A program made the position numbers and the translations under genes. From the NCBI GenBank assembly GCA_964059195.1, contig CAXKWD010000007.1, positions 157,155,269 to 157,219,268 of the forward strand: 64,000 nt of DNA, read 5' to 3'. The stretch comes from Ectobius pallidus. Lineage: Eukaryota; Arthropoda; Insecta; Blattodea; Ectobiidae. This document shows, piece by piece, positions 33,490-44,759 of the stretch. The first letter of the stretch is position 1; each line of letters opens with the position of its first letter. The notes beneath the pieces are model-generated. The model had not been told where the DNA came from. It saw nothing but the letters and a program-made list of their open reading frames with translations, and ran no database searches.

Positions 33490-34345
33490 GTTAAATGCAT
33501 ATAAAATTTACGGAAAAGGGTACAAGAAATAAACTATAGATTAGTCCTAATCATTGTTTTTGCAGTTTTCTTTGCAGTCCGGCTAGGATTTATAATTTGC
33601 TTGAAAAATTTAGTCTTGCGCATTTATGAATGGCATGACCTTTATCACATATTTAACGAATGTTTCAAAAAATAATTTCTCTAAAGGTTTTAACAATGTC
33701 GTTGGTATTATAATATAGGCTACTGTTTACCACAATGATTTCCAATCAAAGATAGACTAGTGATATTTATAACAGATTTTGGCCAAATATGGATTAGGAA
33801 GAACGAAGCCCTTTTGACCAATCTATACTCTGCCTCCCAGGACTCCTTTATTCCTTCACTTCTTATTCCGGTCTCAAGATACCTGTGTACCTAGTAGGCC
33901 TACTTTGTTAAGATTCCCTCTACAAATAGATATCTCCAGACTACTTTGTCATGCATATAGCACAGTTGGTTGTAAGCCTAGTCTGAAAACAAAGAAAATC
34001 CGCGAAGTGGAGCCTCAAAAAGGATTCCAGAATTTCATACGACATTGATAGATATGTGCAGAATTTTCAACATCTACTTAAATATACGTGAGTTAAATAC
34101 TGAAATTATTCTTTTCATTTGAGCATTATTTTGCTTGAATCTTCGGCGCGAGATTGAAGTAGCGGTGGGGTAGCTAAATCTGTCGCGGCGGTTGGACACC
34201 CGATTTCCGGTAAAGGCCGCACGGTATGCACGGTAGAAGCCCGGTGGCTTCAGTATAATTCAGAATTGTAGATCTTTCCATTTTCGCAAATGCATTCCTT
34301 ACCTTAAAGTAGACCTGTGAAAAGATTACTCATCGAAGTTCGCGG
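33490..34345. other. Unassigned DNA
   Basis: Contains a diverged inverse copy of the 21445-type repeat near 33540-33640. A moderately GC-rich patch lies at 34140-34250. No exon was recognised. Confidence 0.35.
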
Positions 34346-34350
34346 AGGAA

Positions 34351-35508
34351 GTACGAGGCGCTTCCATAAAGTAAGTTTCCCTGGGCCCGTTTACAGAAAC
34401 AAAACACAATTTCCTGGACATATATATTCTAACAGATACAGCAATTATTCAGGTATTATTCAACATATTCGCCACCGGAATTGAAACATTTGTCATACCG
34501 TGGAACCAACTTTTGAATACCTGTGTCGTAGAAGTCTGCCACCAGGGATGTGAACCACTGTGTGAAAAAATCTCCTCTCTGTCATTCCCTGTCATTTCAT
34601 GAGGTCTAGGAAAAGATGGAAATCACTGGGAGTGTGGTCCGGGCTTTTGGGTGGATGTTTAAACACCTCCCAGCCGAGCTTCTGCATGAGACTTGCTAGG
34701 AAATGTTTAAACATCCATCCTACAGCCCGGACATCACTCCCAGTGATTTCCATCTTTTCCTACACCTCGAGAAATGACAGGGAACGACAGAGTGGAGATG
34801 TTTGTCACAGAGTGGTTCAAATCCCTGGCGGCAGTTTTCTACGACACAGGTATTTAAAAGTTAGGATTAATACATTTCATTTTTCTTTTTTGAGGGATGT
34901 AGTAATTAAGGAGTTAGTGGGCAATATTTCGCCTTATACCCTCAAATTTCGCCTTATAACTTACCCTCAAAATGATGTCGACAAACCAAGTTCAGCAGTA
35001 GCTGATTAGTAATTGCAATATACATCAACAAGAAAAAAGTGTATGTTTTAAAATTTTCCTCAAAAACAATGTAAATAGATATTTTAACGAATTTATAAAA
35101 TATTTGATTCTAAAACAATGTAAATAGGTATTTTTATTGATTATGTAAATATGTGTATTTTTAGCAATTTAACTATGTCATTAGGATTTTAAAATATTGT
35201 TTTCAAATATTTTAGATGAATCACAACTCAGAATTGGTTATACTATATTAACAATAAATATCTGAGGCTACTGCTGATCTTGGTTTATCGATATAATTTT
35301 GAGCGTATAAGGCGATATATTGCCCACTAACTCCTTAATATTCAAAAGTTAGTTTCATGATATGACAAATGTTTCAATTCCGGTGCGAATATGTAGAATA
35401 ATACCTGAAACTTGCTGTATCCGTTGGAATATATAAGTTCACGAAATTGTGTTTTGTTTCTGTAAAAGGCCCCAGGGAAAATTACTTTATGGACGTGCCT
35501 CGTATATA
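34351..35508. mobile_element. Head-to-head mariner remnant (two inverted 3' halves)
   Basis: The outer ends TACGAGGCGCTTCCATAAAG and the inverse of ATTACTTTATGGACGTGCCT match. The arms meet around 34660-34710. The right arm encodes YSPDITPSDFHLF, the block with the last catalytic Asp of mariner transposases, and later TEWFKSLAA and FYDTG. The left arm encodes the same blocks on the minus strand, ending FNSGGEYVE. Frameshifts interrupt both. The right arm is split by the 34910-35334 insertion. Confidence 0.85.
34910..35334. mobile_element. piggyBac-like MITE flanked by TTAA
   Basis: The 425-bp element has inverted ends GGAGTTAGTGGGCAATAT (23 of 24 positions match over the longer end) and TTAA on both sides (34906-34909 and 35335-35338). 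TTTCGCCTTATA words repeat at the left. AAAAGTTAG occurs on both sides further out (34857-34865 and 35343-35352), so the nesting in the mariner arm may involve two events. Confidence 0.85.
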
Positions 35509-35744
35509 AAATCAGCTATTAAACTAAACTAAACTCCATGGCGCTACATCCCTGGAGGGACTAAGTCTACCGTCTTATCGCTGAATCATCTATCATTGGC
35601 AGATGGTAAAATCAGCTGTTACAATTAATATATCTGTTATTATTACAGATACCTAGTTTTCGCGATTGACAGATTCACGAATTGTTGTTATTACTATTGA
35701 TTAAGAAGGAATCTTGTGTTTCAAACATTCCTACGTGCAATTAT

Positions 35745-36381
35745 TGTCGGTTTTTAACCGCGAAAAAACGCGAAATTTTGTGTTTATGCCAAATTATCGT
35801 TTTTTGCGCGAATTTCCTCTTTTTTTAACGATTTTTTTTTTTACTTTCAAGGGAAATCTCGGGTTTTAGAAAAATAACTAAATAATTTGTGCTCATTAAT
35901 ACAACAAAAAATTCAATAATCAATGTTAATAACAGTTTTTAAACATGTAGGCCTATCTATGTTCCGAATATAAAAGTATTTTTATTCCGGTGAAGAATGT
36001 AGATGCTGAGAGAGCTTTCTCAGGATATTCAGACATTCTAACCCATAAGAGGACAACACTTCTTCCTTAAAATGTGGAGACTACTTTAAGTTTGTATTTT
36101 GGGGATGGGTGCAATTTAGAATAAAATAGGCCTATAGAAGTACTCTAAACTTGATTTTTATGGGTAATGGTGCACATTTTCCATTCAGGTTTTCTTGATC
36201 ATGCTCATGTGCAGAAATACACATTTATTTGCACCACAAAGGCTAAAAATGTATTTAGTTTTTATGCGAAATAACACCGAAATTTAGATTTTTTTTGTGC
36301 GAAATAACACCGTAATTGACCCAATTTTTAAACCGATATTTAACATTTTTATTCACCGCAAAATAGAATCTCTAGTTATTA
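35745..36381 (+). mobile_element. hAT block with CGCGAAAT words and a transposase remnant
   Basis: AACGCGAAATTTTGTG (35770) and GCGAAATAACACCG (36266, 36299) are words shared in style with family G. The right end TAGAGATTCTATTTTGCGG (inverse strand) starts with TAG. The left end is not resolved. Confidence 0.6.
35963..36117 (+). pseudogene. hAT transposase C-terminal (dimerisation) domain remnant
   Basis: The frame reads IPVKNVDAERAFSGYSDILT, then HKRTTLLP, a TAA, and then NVETTLSLYF. The pattern ..(V/A)ER.FS.......R..L...N.E..L...Y is the hAT dimerisation region of transposases. One stop interrupts it and no upstream transposase was found. This is the only trace of a hAT protein in the window and links the word-rich families to that superfamily. 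Confidence 0.75.
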
Positions 36382-36478
36382 TGCATCCGGGCTCTCTTGC
36401 AGCATAGTTTTCATTTTTTTCGTTCCCATCGCTTTAATGTAAAAATTTCTGGAAATGTACATTTGATAATTGAATTAC

Positions 36479-36982
36479 CTGGGAAGACACGAAGTAAGAT
36501 GTCAACAGGTGATCTCTGCTGTTGTTGCTGTTGTTGATACTGTTGATGCTGAAAGTGTTGTTGCTGTTGCTGGTGTTGAAACTGCTGGTACTGCTGGTGG
36601 TAGAGGAGATACGGGGGCGGTTGTGTGGGGGTGGCGTGGTGCCGGGGACTGTCTGATAACCCGGGACACTTCTTCGGGAGCGACAGATTCTCTGGCAAAG
36701 CAGCCTCTCCCTCACCTTCCACAGCGCTGCTGTCGGGGTGCTCTATCCCGGACGGGGGCGCCACCGAGGGCTCCGGACTTGGGGTGGTGGACACAGATAG
36801 GGGCAGCACGGGAGGCGGCGGGGAGGGGGACGACTGAGGTGGATGCTTATTGTCTGTTACGGTATTGGAGTTGGTTGATGGAGATCCTCGTGCACTGATG
36901 ACATCGTCTTCTTCGTCATCCTCATCATCTTCGTCTCCACCGGAGTCCTGGTCATCTACTGATATCCTCGCCCTCTTTGCAC
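36479..36982 (-). CDS. DMRT-family transcription factor, internal exon (acidic/poly-Q linker and first half of DMA domain)
   Basis: This is an internal coding exon of the same DMRT gene. On the minus strand it follows an acceptor (tgtttgttacag) and ends at a consensus donor, G|gtaatt (GT at 36478-36477). It holds 167 full codons, with 2 nt at the start and 1 nt at the end. It opens AKRARISVDD, passes through an acidic run of Asp/Glu, Ser/Pro-rich sequence and PENLSLPKK, which resembles the PxDLSxK site bound by the corepressor CtBP. A His/Gln-rich stretch encoded by CAG/CAA (about 36515-36605) follows. The exon ends RSPVDILLRVFPG, the start of the DMA domain, and splices in phase 1 to the exon at 28294-28724. 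The DM zinc-module exon should lie further upstream; none was recognised up to 64000. The plus-strand open frames here are antisense shadows. Confidence 0.93.
36515..36605 (-). repeat. CAG/CAA-rich coding repeat (poly-Gln/His)
   Basis: Lies inside the DMRT exon and encodes the Gln/His-rich linker before the DMA domain. It is interrupted by CAC, CAT and TAT codons, which limits slippage. Confidence 0.9.
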
Positions 36983-38384
36983 CTGTAACAAACAGTCGGT
37001 GTCACTTCTTAAAGACTTTTTCCCCCCCAGGAACTGCCTCTTCCAGCTGCCACCTTAAGGGGGGACATACAGCTTTCGATGCTGAAAAATAGTTGAAGTT
37101 CATTATTTTTTTCTCAGCAATGAATTGTTCTGTAGCCTTGTAATCTGGCACGCTCTATATTGACTAGTTCTGCAATTGCATACCATTTTCAGAATTAATT
37201 TAACTATTACAGTTATGGGTAATTATCATTACAAAATGGCAGCCAAATTTTGTGCACTGAAAGTGCCGTTTCCCACATATCTCAAACATTTATTGACATA
37301 TTGCAGTGAAATTTTGCATGCAAGAATGTTTTCTTCACATTAGCTAATCCTTGAAAGACTGCGATAAAGAGCAGATCTTAGATTATTTTGCAATGGCATC
37401 AATTGTTCTCAGAAGTTCCTGATGTATCCTACCACAATTCGTAATTATAATGACGGAAAATAACTCCAAAGAAAGTTTGAAATTCATGTCAAATTTAAAG
37501 AGCAAGGTACAAGAAATACAGTACGAGCCTATCATTGTGATAACTGTTTTCTTCGCAGTCCGGGAGGGATTTATAATTCGTTTTGCAAATAGAGTCTCAC
37601 GCATTTAAGGGTTAACTTCAACGATGATCATAGGGTGACGAAATTTCTACTACATAGTCTATTCATCTTGCAAGTATTGGAATATTTGTGCCAAGAGAGA
37701 ACTTCAGAGGATCATAAAGGACGAAGTGCATTGGCTCCCTCATTGCGTTGTAAGAAATGGAGTGTATGAGAAGTCCAATAGATGAATGTGGATCCAATAG
37801 ACGAACCGACATTATAGCCATCAATCCAAAGGAAAATATGGATTTCATCCGATATGAAGTTGACTGTGCTCAGGCAAATGAGATCGATTTGGAAAAATGA
37901 ATTAGACCTTTATACAAACCGTTTGTCCCCTGCCTAAGTCATCTCTACAACATATCTAATATAACTGGCAAGTGGTACGTGGTCTGTTGTTTGGTGCAGC
38001 TTCGAGGGATTTTTTTTTTTTTTTTACTATACAGTGTGTTTCACGTAAGAGTTGGCCAGTCATTCGGGTTTCTGCGTCGCGGCGGCCACAGCTCTAAATC
38101 CCGAGCGATCGGGTGGAATATCTACGCAAATAAAGCCGCTAACGGTGTAGGCCTAATAGTTCAGGTTCTCACGATTACAGTTAAAATTACAATGAAAATA
38201 ACCACTCACTTCATCACAAGAGATGTTGGAAATGTCCTTCCCTTGCATCTACACAACACTGGCATGTTCTTTCACGCGCGTAATTTCAGCTTCCAGAGAT
38301 AGAGTTCATTTCTCATTTTAATATATGGTTTTCTATTATCCTGTTCATTGGATGAAATATTTTGTCCGTTAAGCAATTAACTTT
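36983..38384. other. Upstream DMRT intron sequence, otherwise unassigned
   Basis: Contains a poly-T run (38010-38023) and a diverged inverse 21445-type repeat (37520-37615). No DM-domain exon was recognised. Confidence 0.45.
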
Positions 38385-38885
38385 TATGTCGGTCCGTCTG
38401 TCCGTGTGTCTGTGCGCGCGATAGCTCAAAAACGTTGTATCGGAATTTTATGAAACTTCGTATTAAATAATTATAACGTCCATGGGAAGAAGCCTATTGA
38501 TTTTGGTCCAAATTGGTTGACTGGTACCGGAGTAATGTTCAATTTATCGCCTATTTTATATGGTAGTATATTAGAAGGAATTTATCAAATGCAAATAATT
38601 TTTCATGGCAAAATATTGTTTTACAGTATTCATAGGCCTATACGGCTTTGGAAGTTGCAATACAGGTAGCTTTAACAAATAACACTACCCACATATTCCT
38701 TCACATAATGCTTATCAAACTTTAGACTTTGTTCTTCCGTAAGCCCTGCTTAATGAATCGATCTGGAGCTTAACTTTGAAATCAATTACAAAAATAACTT
38801 GTTTTCTATAGTTCGTAATTGCAATTATCACTAATTGAACAAATGCATTCTGGCAGTTTGTTACATCAGTTTACCTAATTTTATT
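38385..38885 (+). repeat. L-type plus O-type repeat
   Basis: Starts with the GTCGGTCCGTCTGTCCGTGT run and one L unit (GTCCATGGGAAGAAGCCTAT), then the O-type segment shared with 4255-4560. Confidence 0.7.
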
Positions 38886-38889
38886 AGCT

Positions 38890-39520
38890 ATTATTATGCT
38901 TTAGGCCCATACCGTTTATAAGATAGAGTATAATATTTTAATATCACGATGAATATAGGATAATAAACTGAGAATATAGCATGATACTTACATAACTGGA
39001 TCCGAGCGAATATACAGATAGAAGAATGGAGGGATGATATATTAACAGTTGTTATTAAAAAGAAATGATGATGGCGCCGAGTCTAATTGGTGGGGGGGTG
39101 TGGGTGTGATACAGTTAAAGTGAGACTAGGGTCTGGTTATTGCGCGACTGCTACAGCCTGGAATTTCTCAATAACCGCGCTGTGGCATTCCACGATATGC
39201 GAGGCCCCTACACACCATCATCACCCATTGTATCCATTGTGCCCGCTCTTTCCAAGTATGCCGGTCGCTGTCTCACAAGGAGACGTTGGCAAATACCAGT
39301 CGAGTTTTAGGATGAGAATCCGTTGGATTTTAGAGACGATAGCTGCTAATAACAGCCTAATATTATTAGATGTAGACCATTATGAAAGATCAAAGGGCAG
39401 AAAAATAAGTTCTTCCATTCTGTCTGTTTGTTTTAAGGGAAGTGAAAATATGGATGATAGGAGACGCTTCCTCCGTCTTAAGATTCCGTTCATTAAGATC
39501 ATTTGCGTCTGAATGGATTA
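38890..39520. other. Unassigned, partly GC-rich stretch
   Basis: A 141-codon plus-strand frame (39087-39512) crosses it, but it shows no recognisable domain and no coding bias. Not called as a gene. Confidence 0.35.
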
Positions 39521-39538
39521 TTATCTACTCGATAAAAT

Positions 39539-39731
39539 CTCAGCCTCCAACAGAAATGAGTACCAGGAGCAATACTGGGGGTAAAGGTGGCCGGTGCGTA
39601 AGGTTGACAACCTTCCCACCTTCGTGTTCCGAATGTCTAAAAATCTGGGAGCCTCAACCCCCTGGAACCCTCTGGGCCACCATGGCCTGTAATAGGGATC
39701 ACTTTACTTTACTTTACTTTACTTTACTTTT
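39539..39731 (+). mobile_element. 5'-truncated copy of the 4634-type SINE
   Basis: The body reads GGKGGRCVRLT in frame and ends in an (ACTTT)n tail. A perfect 11-bp duplication CTCGATAAAAT flanks it (39528-39538 and 39732-39742). Confidence 0.9.
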
Positions 39732-39742
39732 CTCGATAAAAT

Positions 39743-40390
39743 ACGAATGTTCTTAAATTAATTACAATCTTTCTGGATCTGTAGTTTTCATATATTAGGA
39801 GGTTAAAGCCAAAGTGGTACAAGTCATATTTTATGCATTTAGAGAAACAGAAGGTTTTGCTAGATGCATTACAATAATCTCCCCTAATATTGTCCTCCCA
39901 CCTACGTATATATATATATATATATATATACATATATACATATATAGTGTATGAACATAATAGGACTTACACGACTCTTCCTGCTAACATATTATACTGC
40001 AACGTTGCATTGCAACATTTAGGTTAAAAAATTTTAAAACATGACTTACACCACTTTGGCTTTAACACCCTCATATTTTGGTTTGCTTTTTTATTTTCAT
40101 ATTTCTTCTTCTTCTACTCCTTCTTGAGATCAACTATCACTACGGTTTATTCATATTCTAGGAATGAATTAAATGAAGTGAAGAAAATCAATGCACACGT
40201 CATGATGATAATAGTAGTAATAATAATGGCAATAATAATAAATACAATGGCAATAATAACGTTTCCATATTATATTTCTCCATGTTTCAAACCTTACTAC
40301 GGCCACACAGTAGCTACTGATAAGACTTTATGCATTGCAATTGAATCGATGTATTTGAGAGAACAAAGTACGAGCAAATTTCTCTGACGA
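39743..40390. other. Unassigned AT-rich DNA with TA and AAT tracts
   Basis: A TA array lies at 39907-39945, preceded by a LINE-tail scrap (TATTGTCCTCCCACCTACGT, 39888-39907). AAT-rich words occur at 40205-40260. Confidence 0.5.
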
Positions 40391-40394
40391 AACT

Positions 40395-40985
40395 CGTAAC
40401 CTCGGGTAGGATTCACTGGGACTATTCCATGAATAAAAATCCCTTTAGGCAGGCCTATAGGCTGAGGTAGATTTCGAAGTGCTTTTGGTTTAATTTATTG
40501 TCGCTGCGCAGCACTCTTCTTCTTTAGCCTTGGCATGACTAACCCGCAATAATAAATCCAAAAAAGAGGAAAAAGCGCTTTTTCAAACATTCAAATCTCG
40601 CCTTGTATGAGAGCTATATGGAAATTAGTTATTGGTTTGTAGAGTACTCATCAAGAGCTTTTCAACGATACCCCACAAGACGTTGTTTAAAAAAAATTAA
40701 TATTTCCATCTCCCCACCCCTAATTGTGCCCCCCAAACCCCCGAATCGTTGGTGTCACTGTGAACGCCATAGGGAGTACTCTAATTTATTCCAACAAAGT
40801 TTCCCTCTATACTTCATAGGGGCCAAGATATACATTTTTCAACATTTCAACCCCCTCCCCCGACCCCTCTTGGGCCAATTTTGCTCATTTACGAACTTGA
40901 CCGAACTATTGAGCCTAGAAATAACATAATAAAATTTGGTTCTAGTATCTTCAAAATTACGGCCGCTAGCGTGTAAAGATATATA
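40395..40985 (+). repeat. Dispersed repeat M, copy 2
   Basis: Matches 43555-44240 inverted, from GCTTTTGGTTTAATTTATTG to ACGGCCGCTAGCGTGTAAAG, and the shorter copy at 20160-20540. Confidence 0.8.
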
Positions 40986-41252
40986 GGCTATATACGAGTA
41001 AAATGCCGATCACCAACACTCTTCCTACATTTCTTTTTAAAGAAAGGAATACAGCTTTCATATGTAACCAAAATGTGAATTCAATTTGACTTGATAATCC
41101 AGACTAATATAAAGACATTTAATAATTTAAGCCATCTAAAATGTATTACCTAACATGGGCTTAAAAAGTAAGCAGTTTGCCTATAGAGAAAGTTTTGTAC
41201 TGACTAAAAAACGAAGTTTTCGGGCTGAACTATGCAGACGCACTAGCTGGTA

Positions 41253-41346
41253 TTATCAGGATCTATATTTACATTATTAAGACTTCTATGTTTATTAAAA
41301 AACACGGTATCATCAGCATACATCAAGCTGAGATAGGCTAATACTA
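41253..41346 (-). mobile_element. LINE reverse-transcriptase fragment with YADD box
   Basis: The minus-strand frame reads LSLMYADDTVFFNKHRSLN. YADD is the catalytic box of non-LTR reverse transcriptases. Only about 30 codons are recognisable. Confidence 0.65.
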
Positions 41347-41439
41347 ATCCTCATTTGTTTCTTCTTCCAGGTTCCAGAAGCTTGATGGCACCTACATAAA
41401 TGTAAGTAGTTTCTGAACTCTCTGTAATAATAATTTTAG

Positions 41440-41860
41440 TAAGGTTTACTCTATCTTTGTTAATATAGCGATTATTAAGTGCCAGAATGGTTCTTTATGA
41501 GATTGTGTGGGGGACGGAAAATGTCTGTCCGTCTGTCTGTCTGCCCGTGTGTCTGTACGCGCCATAACTAACATAAGCTTTATCGGATTTTTATGAAAAT
41601 TGATATACGCATTTATAACGTCCATGGGAAGAACCCTATTGATATTGGACCACATCGGTTGACCGGTATCAGAGTAATGGCCAATTTAGTGCCTATTTTA
41701 ATGGAAATATATAAAAAAGGTGCGATAACTCAAATACGCTTTATCGGAGTTACATGAAACTTGGTATATGCATTTATGACGTACGTGGGAAGAAGCCTAC
41801 TGAATTTGGACCAAATCGGTTGACCGATATCGAAATAACGAGTAATTAACAGTCACATCT
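41440..41860 (+). repeat. L-type repeat with two tandem units
   Basis: After a GTCTGTCTGTCTGCCCGTGT run, two units carry ATAACT..., CTTTATCGGA, CGT(C/A)C(A/G)TGGGAAGAA and ATCGGTTGACCG. The spacing is about 180 bp. Confidence 0.75.
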
Positions 41861-41984
41861 ATTATAATGTAATCTTCGTTCTCCGACAGTTCGAAGCATT
41901 TTGATTGGCTCGAGGCCAACCAATCAGCGAAACTTTCACGAATTGTACAAAATTAGGTAAACAGTTTCTTTACTATATAAGGCC

Positions 41985-42290
41985 TAAGTGAAATGAACAA
42001 AATGAACAAATATTCTAATTTTATTTTTACTTACAATTTTCATAGCTCTGAACCACAAACATTTTAATAAACCGCCAGTGTAAATTTCTTAAAAATCCTG
42101 GAGTCGATTAATAACGGCGGGCGAAGCCGCGGGCACCAGCTATAAAATATTGATAATTTAATCCTGGAAATATCGCGAACATTAAAAATCCAAACAAACC
42201 ATTCCTTCCCTTGAAAAATTACATCATTTCTGAAAATTACTTGAATTTATCAATTCAAATTCATATCATATTTATCTCTAAACAAACAGT
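41985..42290 (-). repeat. Inverse copy of part of the 29569-31384 core
   Basis: GGCGGGCGAAGCCGCGGGCA (42117) and CCAAACAAACCATTCCTTCC (42191) are the inverse of sequence at 30880-31000. Confidence 0.7.
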
Positions 42291-42527
42291 TGAGATACAA
42301 TGCCGCATTTTGTTTATCATTGGGGGCTTTGATGCAATGCAATGTTTGTTTACTTCGTTGTTCTAGTTGTAATTTAGTACTACATGAATACTGTTATATA
42401 CAGAAGGTACATTACTGTGAAATAGTTAGCGGAGTTATTTTCCACTGAATTTCAAGTTGGAATACATTTTAGATTTGATAAATAACACTATTCTTTCACA
42501 TATGCTTATCAAACTAGACCGTCAAAC

Positions 42528-42620
42528 TGACTGAGTTGGCCTCGTATTCTGGAGGTCCCTGGATCAAATCCCGGAGCCTGCCGATTTGACATGGATTTTT
42601 TTTTTTTTTTTATGTGAGTG
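42528..42620 (+). mobile_element. SINE-B head fragment
   Basis: TCCCTGGATCAAATCCCGGA (B-box side) and CCGATTTGACATGGATTTTT match the heads at 16429 and 57249. It is followed by a T run. Confidence 0.6.
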
Positions 42621-43554
42621 CGCGATTGTCGAGATATCACAAATCTGTAGTTCTGCTTACGCTGGTTGATTTTAATGTGATAAAAAAACTTATTTTCTGC
42701 ATATCATAATTGCAATTATAATTGATTCAACAAAAACATTCTGGCACCTGATTTTATTAATATAGAAAATCATTTTTATATTTTTTTGTCTGACGATAAG
42801 AATGCCAAATCAACACGCATTTAACTATCTGGAGGTAAGAATTATGAGATAGCTTTGTCTGTAATGTTGGAAAAGCCCATTCTAAAGACAAAATAGGCAA
42901 ACGTGCAACGAAAGTATGAAAATTTCCTAAAGAATGACCACTAAAGAATAAAATTACGAAAAATTCAAAATAAAAGTAAGCTATTTTTGTTCGTTTTGAG
43001 GCGAGACGAATGTATACAACATCCTGCATTGTCTGTGATTCTCAGAAAAAATATATTTCATCAACTTCCGAGCCCTATTGATAAGTAACACAAGTTAAAA
43101 CGCCTGGTTGATGCGGCAACTACTTTAGCATAGAAGTACTGCGTGTAGTCTAATCATTTTTCTGCAGGGGTGCTGCATAAAAATAAATCACAACCAATTG
43201 GGCTTGTACGCACTTGTCGTAACGAGCAGAGGATATAGATAACAATTATTATTATTATTATCTATAATCATTATGATCTACTATTATTATCATCATCATC
43301 ATCATCATTATCATCTAAATCCTTTGTTAGTTATGGCAAATGCATTACAACCCAAATTCTTGGAATTGATTTCAATGCAGCGCCCCTGCAGAAGAATGAC
43401 TAGACTGCACGCAGTACTTCTACGGCAAAGTAGTTGCCGCATTAACCAGGTGTTTTATGTAGAAATTTAAAGCTAACATGACAACTTGGAATGTACCTGA
43501 AACGGCAAGGAGTGAAGTCAGGTATATACATATTGTGTGAGTTAAAGCTGTTAA
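42621..43554. other. Mostly unassigned DNA with an O-type fragment and an ATC tract
   Basis: The O-type fragment is at 42680-42760. A (ATC)n microsatellite lies at 43283-43312. An imperfect inverted pair of about 90 bp is visible: 43080-43170 against 43385-43460 (GCGGCAACTACTTTAGCATA against TACGGCAAAGTAGTTGCCGC). Confidence 0.5.
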
Positions 43555-44240
43555 AAAAAAAGCTACCTATTGCAATCGATACAATTTCATGGCTTTCGAA
43601 AAATCTTTCATATCTTTACGTTTCATGCTTTCCTAAGTACGAAACCACCGCCCGTTAAGAAAAAAAAAATTGTGATATATATATTTATATATATCTTTAC
43701 ACGCTAGGGGCCGTAATTTTGAAGATATTTGAACTAAATTTTATTATGTTATTTCCGGGCCCAATAGTTCGGACAAATTCGTTAATGAGCAAAATTGGCC
43801 CATGGGCGGGTCGGGGGAGGGGGTTGAAATTTTTAAAAATTTATATCTCGGCCCTTATGAAGTATAGAGTGAAACTTTGTTGGAATAAATTAGAGTATTC
43901 CCTATGGAGTTCACAGTGACACCAACGATTCGGGGGTTTTGGGGGTACGAGTGGGGGTGGGGGGATGGAAATTCGAAATTTTTGAAACCACGTCTTGGGG
44001 GGTATCGTTGAAAAGCTCTTCATGAGTACTCTACAAATCAATAACTAGTTTCACGATAGTTCTTATATAAGGCGAGATTTGAATGCTTGAAAAAGTGCTC
44101 TTTCCTCTTTTTTGCAGTTATTATTGCGGGTTTGTCATGCCAAGGCTAAAGAAGAAGAGTGCTGCGCAGCGACAATAAATTAAACCAAAAGCACTTCGAA
44201 ATCTACCTCAGCCTGTAGGCCTGCCTAAAGGGATTTTAGA
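43555..44240 (-). repeat. Dispersed repeat M, inverse copy
   Basis: Inverse of 40395-40985, extended on its outer side by sequence matching 20430-20540. G runs at 43935-43985 correspond to C runs in the other copies. Confidence 0.8.
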
Positions 44241-44404
44241 TTTTCGAGAGCGTAGTACTTTTTATTGTTATGTGGCATGTATTCTATTATTTTCTGTGGC
44301 TTTCATGTTTAAGCAATAAATCTTTAATTGTACTTGTTTTATAACTACGCAACGTTGATAATATACATTAAAAAACATTAGTCCATATTTTACCAGCAAT
44401 GACC

Positions 44405-44748
44405 ATTCTGTACGCTTACCTGAGTCCGCCATTCAACCCTATTCTATGCTAACTCCATCCAACCATCCCTCACAAATCCTATTTCCCTCAAATCTCCTCT
44501 AATATTGTCCTCCCACCTAGGTCTTCCAAGTGGTCTTTTCCCTTCGGGTCTCCCATTCAATACATTTGAGATATGTCTTTCCTCCCCCATGCGTGAAACA
44601 TGTCCAGCTTACTTCATCCTTCGCGATTGAATTACCCTTACTATATCCCGCGAAGCGTACAGGTCATGAAGCTCGTCGTTATGCAGTTTTCTCCAGTCCC
44701 CATTTTCATCTCTCTTGGGCCCAAATATTTTTCTAAGCACCCTGAGAT
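44405..44748 (-). mobile_element. LINE reverse-transcriptase C-terminal region
   Basis: The minus-strand frame reads RVLRKIFGPKRDENGDW, then LHDLYASRDIVRVIQSRRM, a stop, AGHVSRMGEE, EGKRPLGRPRWEDNIRGDL and WMELA. The order RxMxWAGHxxRM ... GRPRxxWED is diagnostic of LINE ORF tails. At least two stops make it non-functional. Confidence 0.88.
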
Positions 44749-44759
44749 GTAGACATAGA

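Larger units (their letters stand above)
28725..36478 (-). other. Phase-1 intron of the DMRT gene, about 7.75 kb, packed with transposons
   Basis: The intron splits the DMA domain between G and RRRSD. Both ends have consensus GT and AG. From 3' to 5' on the gene it holds an AT-rich TIR element (28746-29535), a 1.8-kb inverted-end element (29569-31384), a hAT-like fragment (31388-31935), a 1.5-kb TIR element (31989-33478), a head-to-head mariner remnant (34351-35508) and a hAT block with a transposase remnant (35745-36381). No additional exon was recognised. Confidence 0.85.

Noticed and set aside
34599..35009. 136-codon plus-strand frame
   Set aside because: It runs out of frame through the mariner palindrome and into the TTAA element; the mariner protein blocks are in other frames.
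36470..37092. Plus-strand frames opposite the DMRT exon
   Set aside because: Antisense shadows of the GC-rich exon; the minus-strand frame carries the DMA domain and the splice sites.
39087..39512. 141-codon plus-strand frame
   Set aside because: No domain, no codon bias, and no splice or repeat context to support it.
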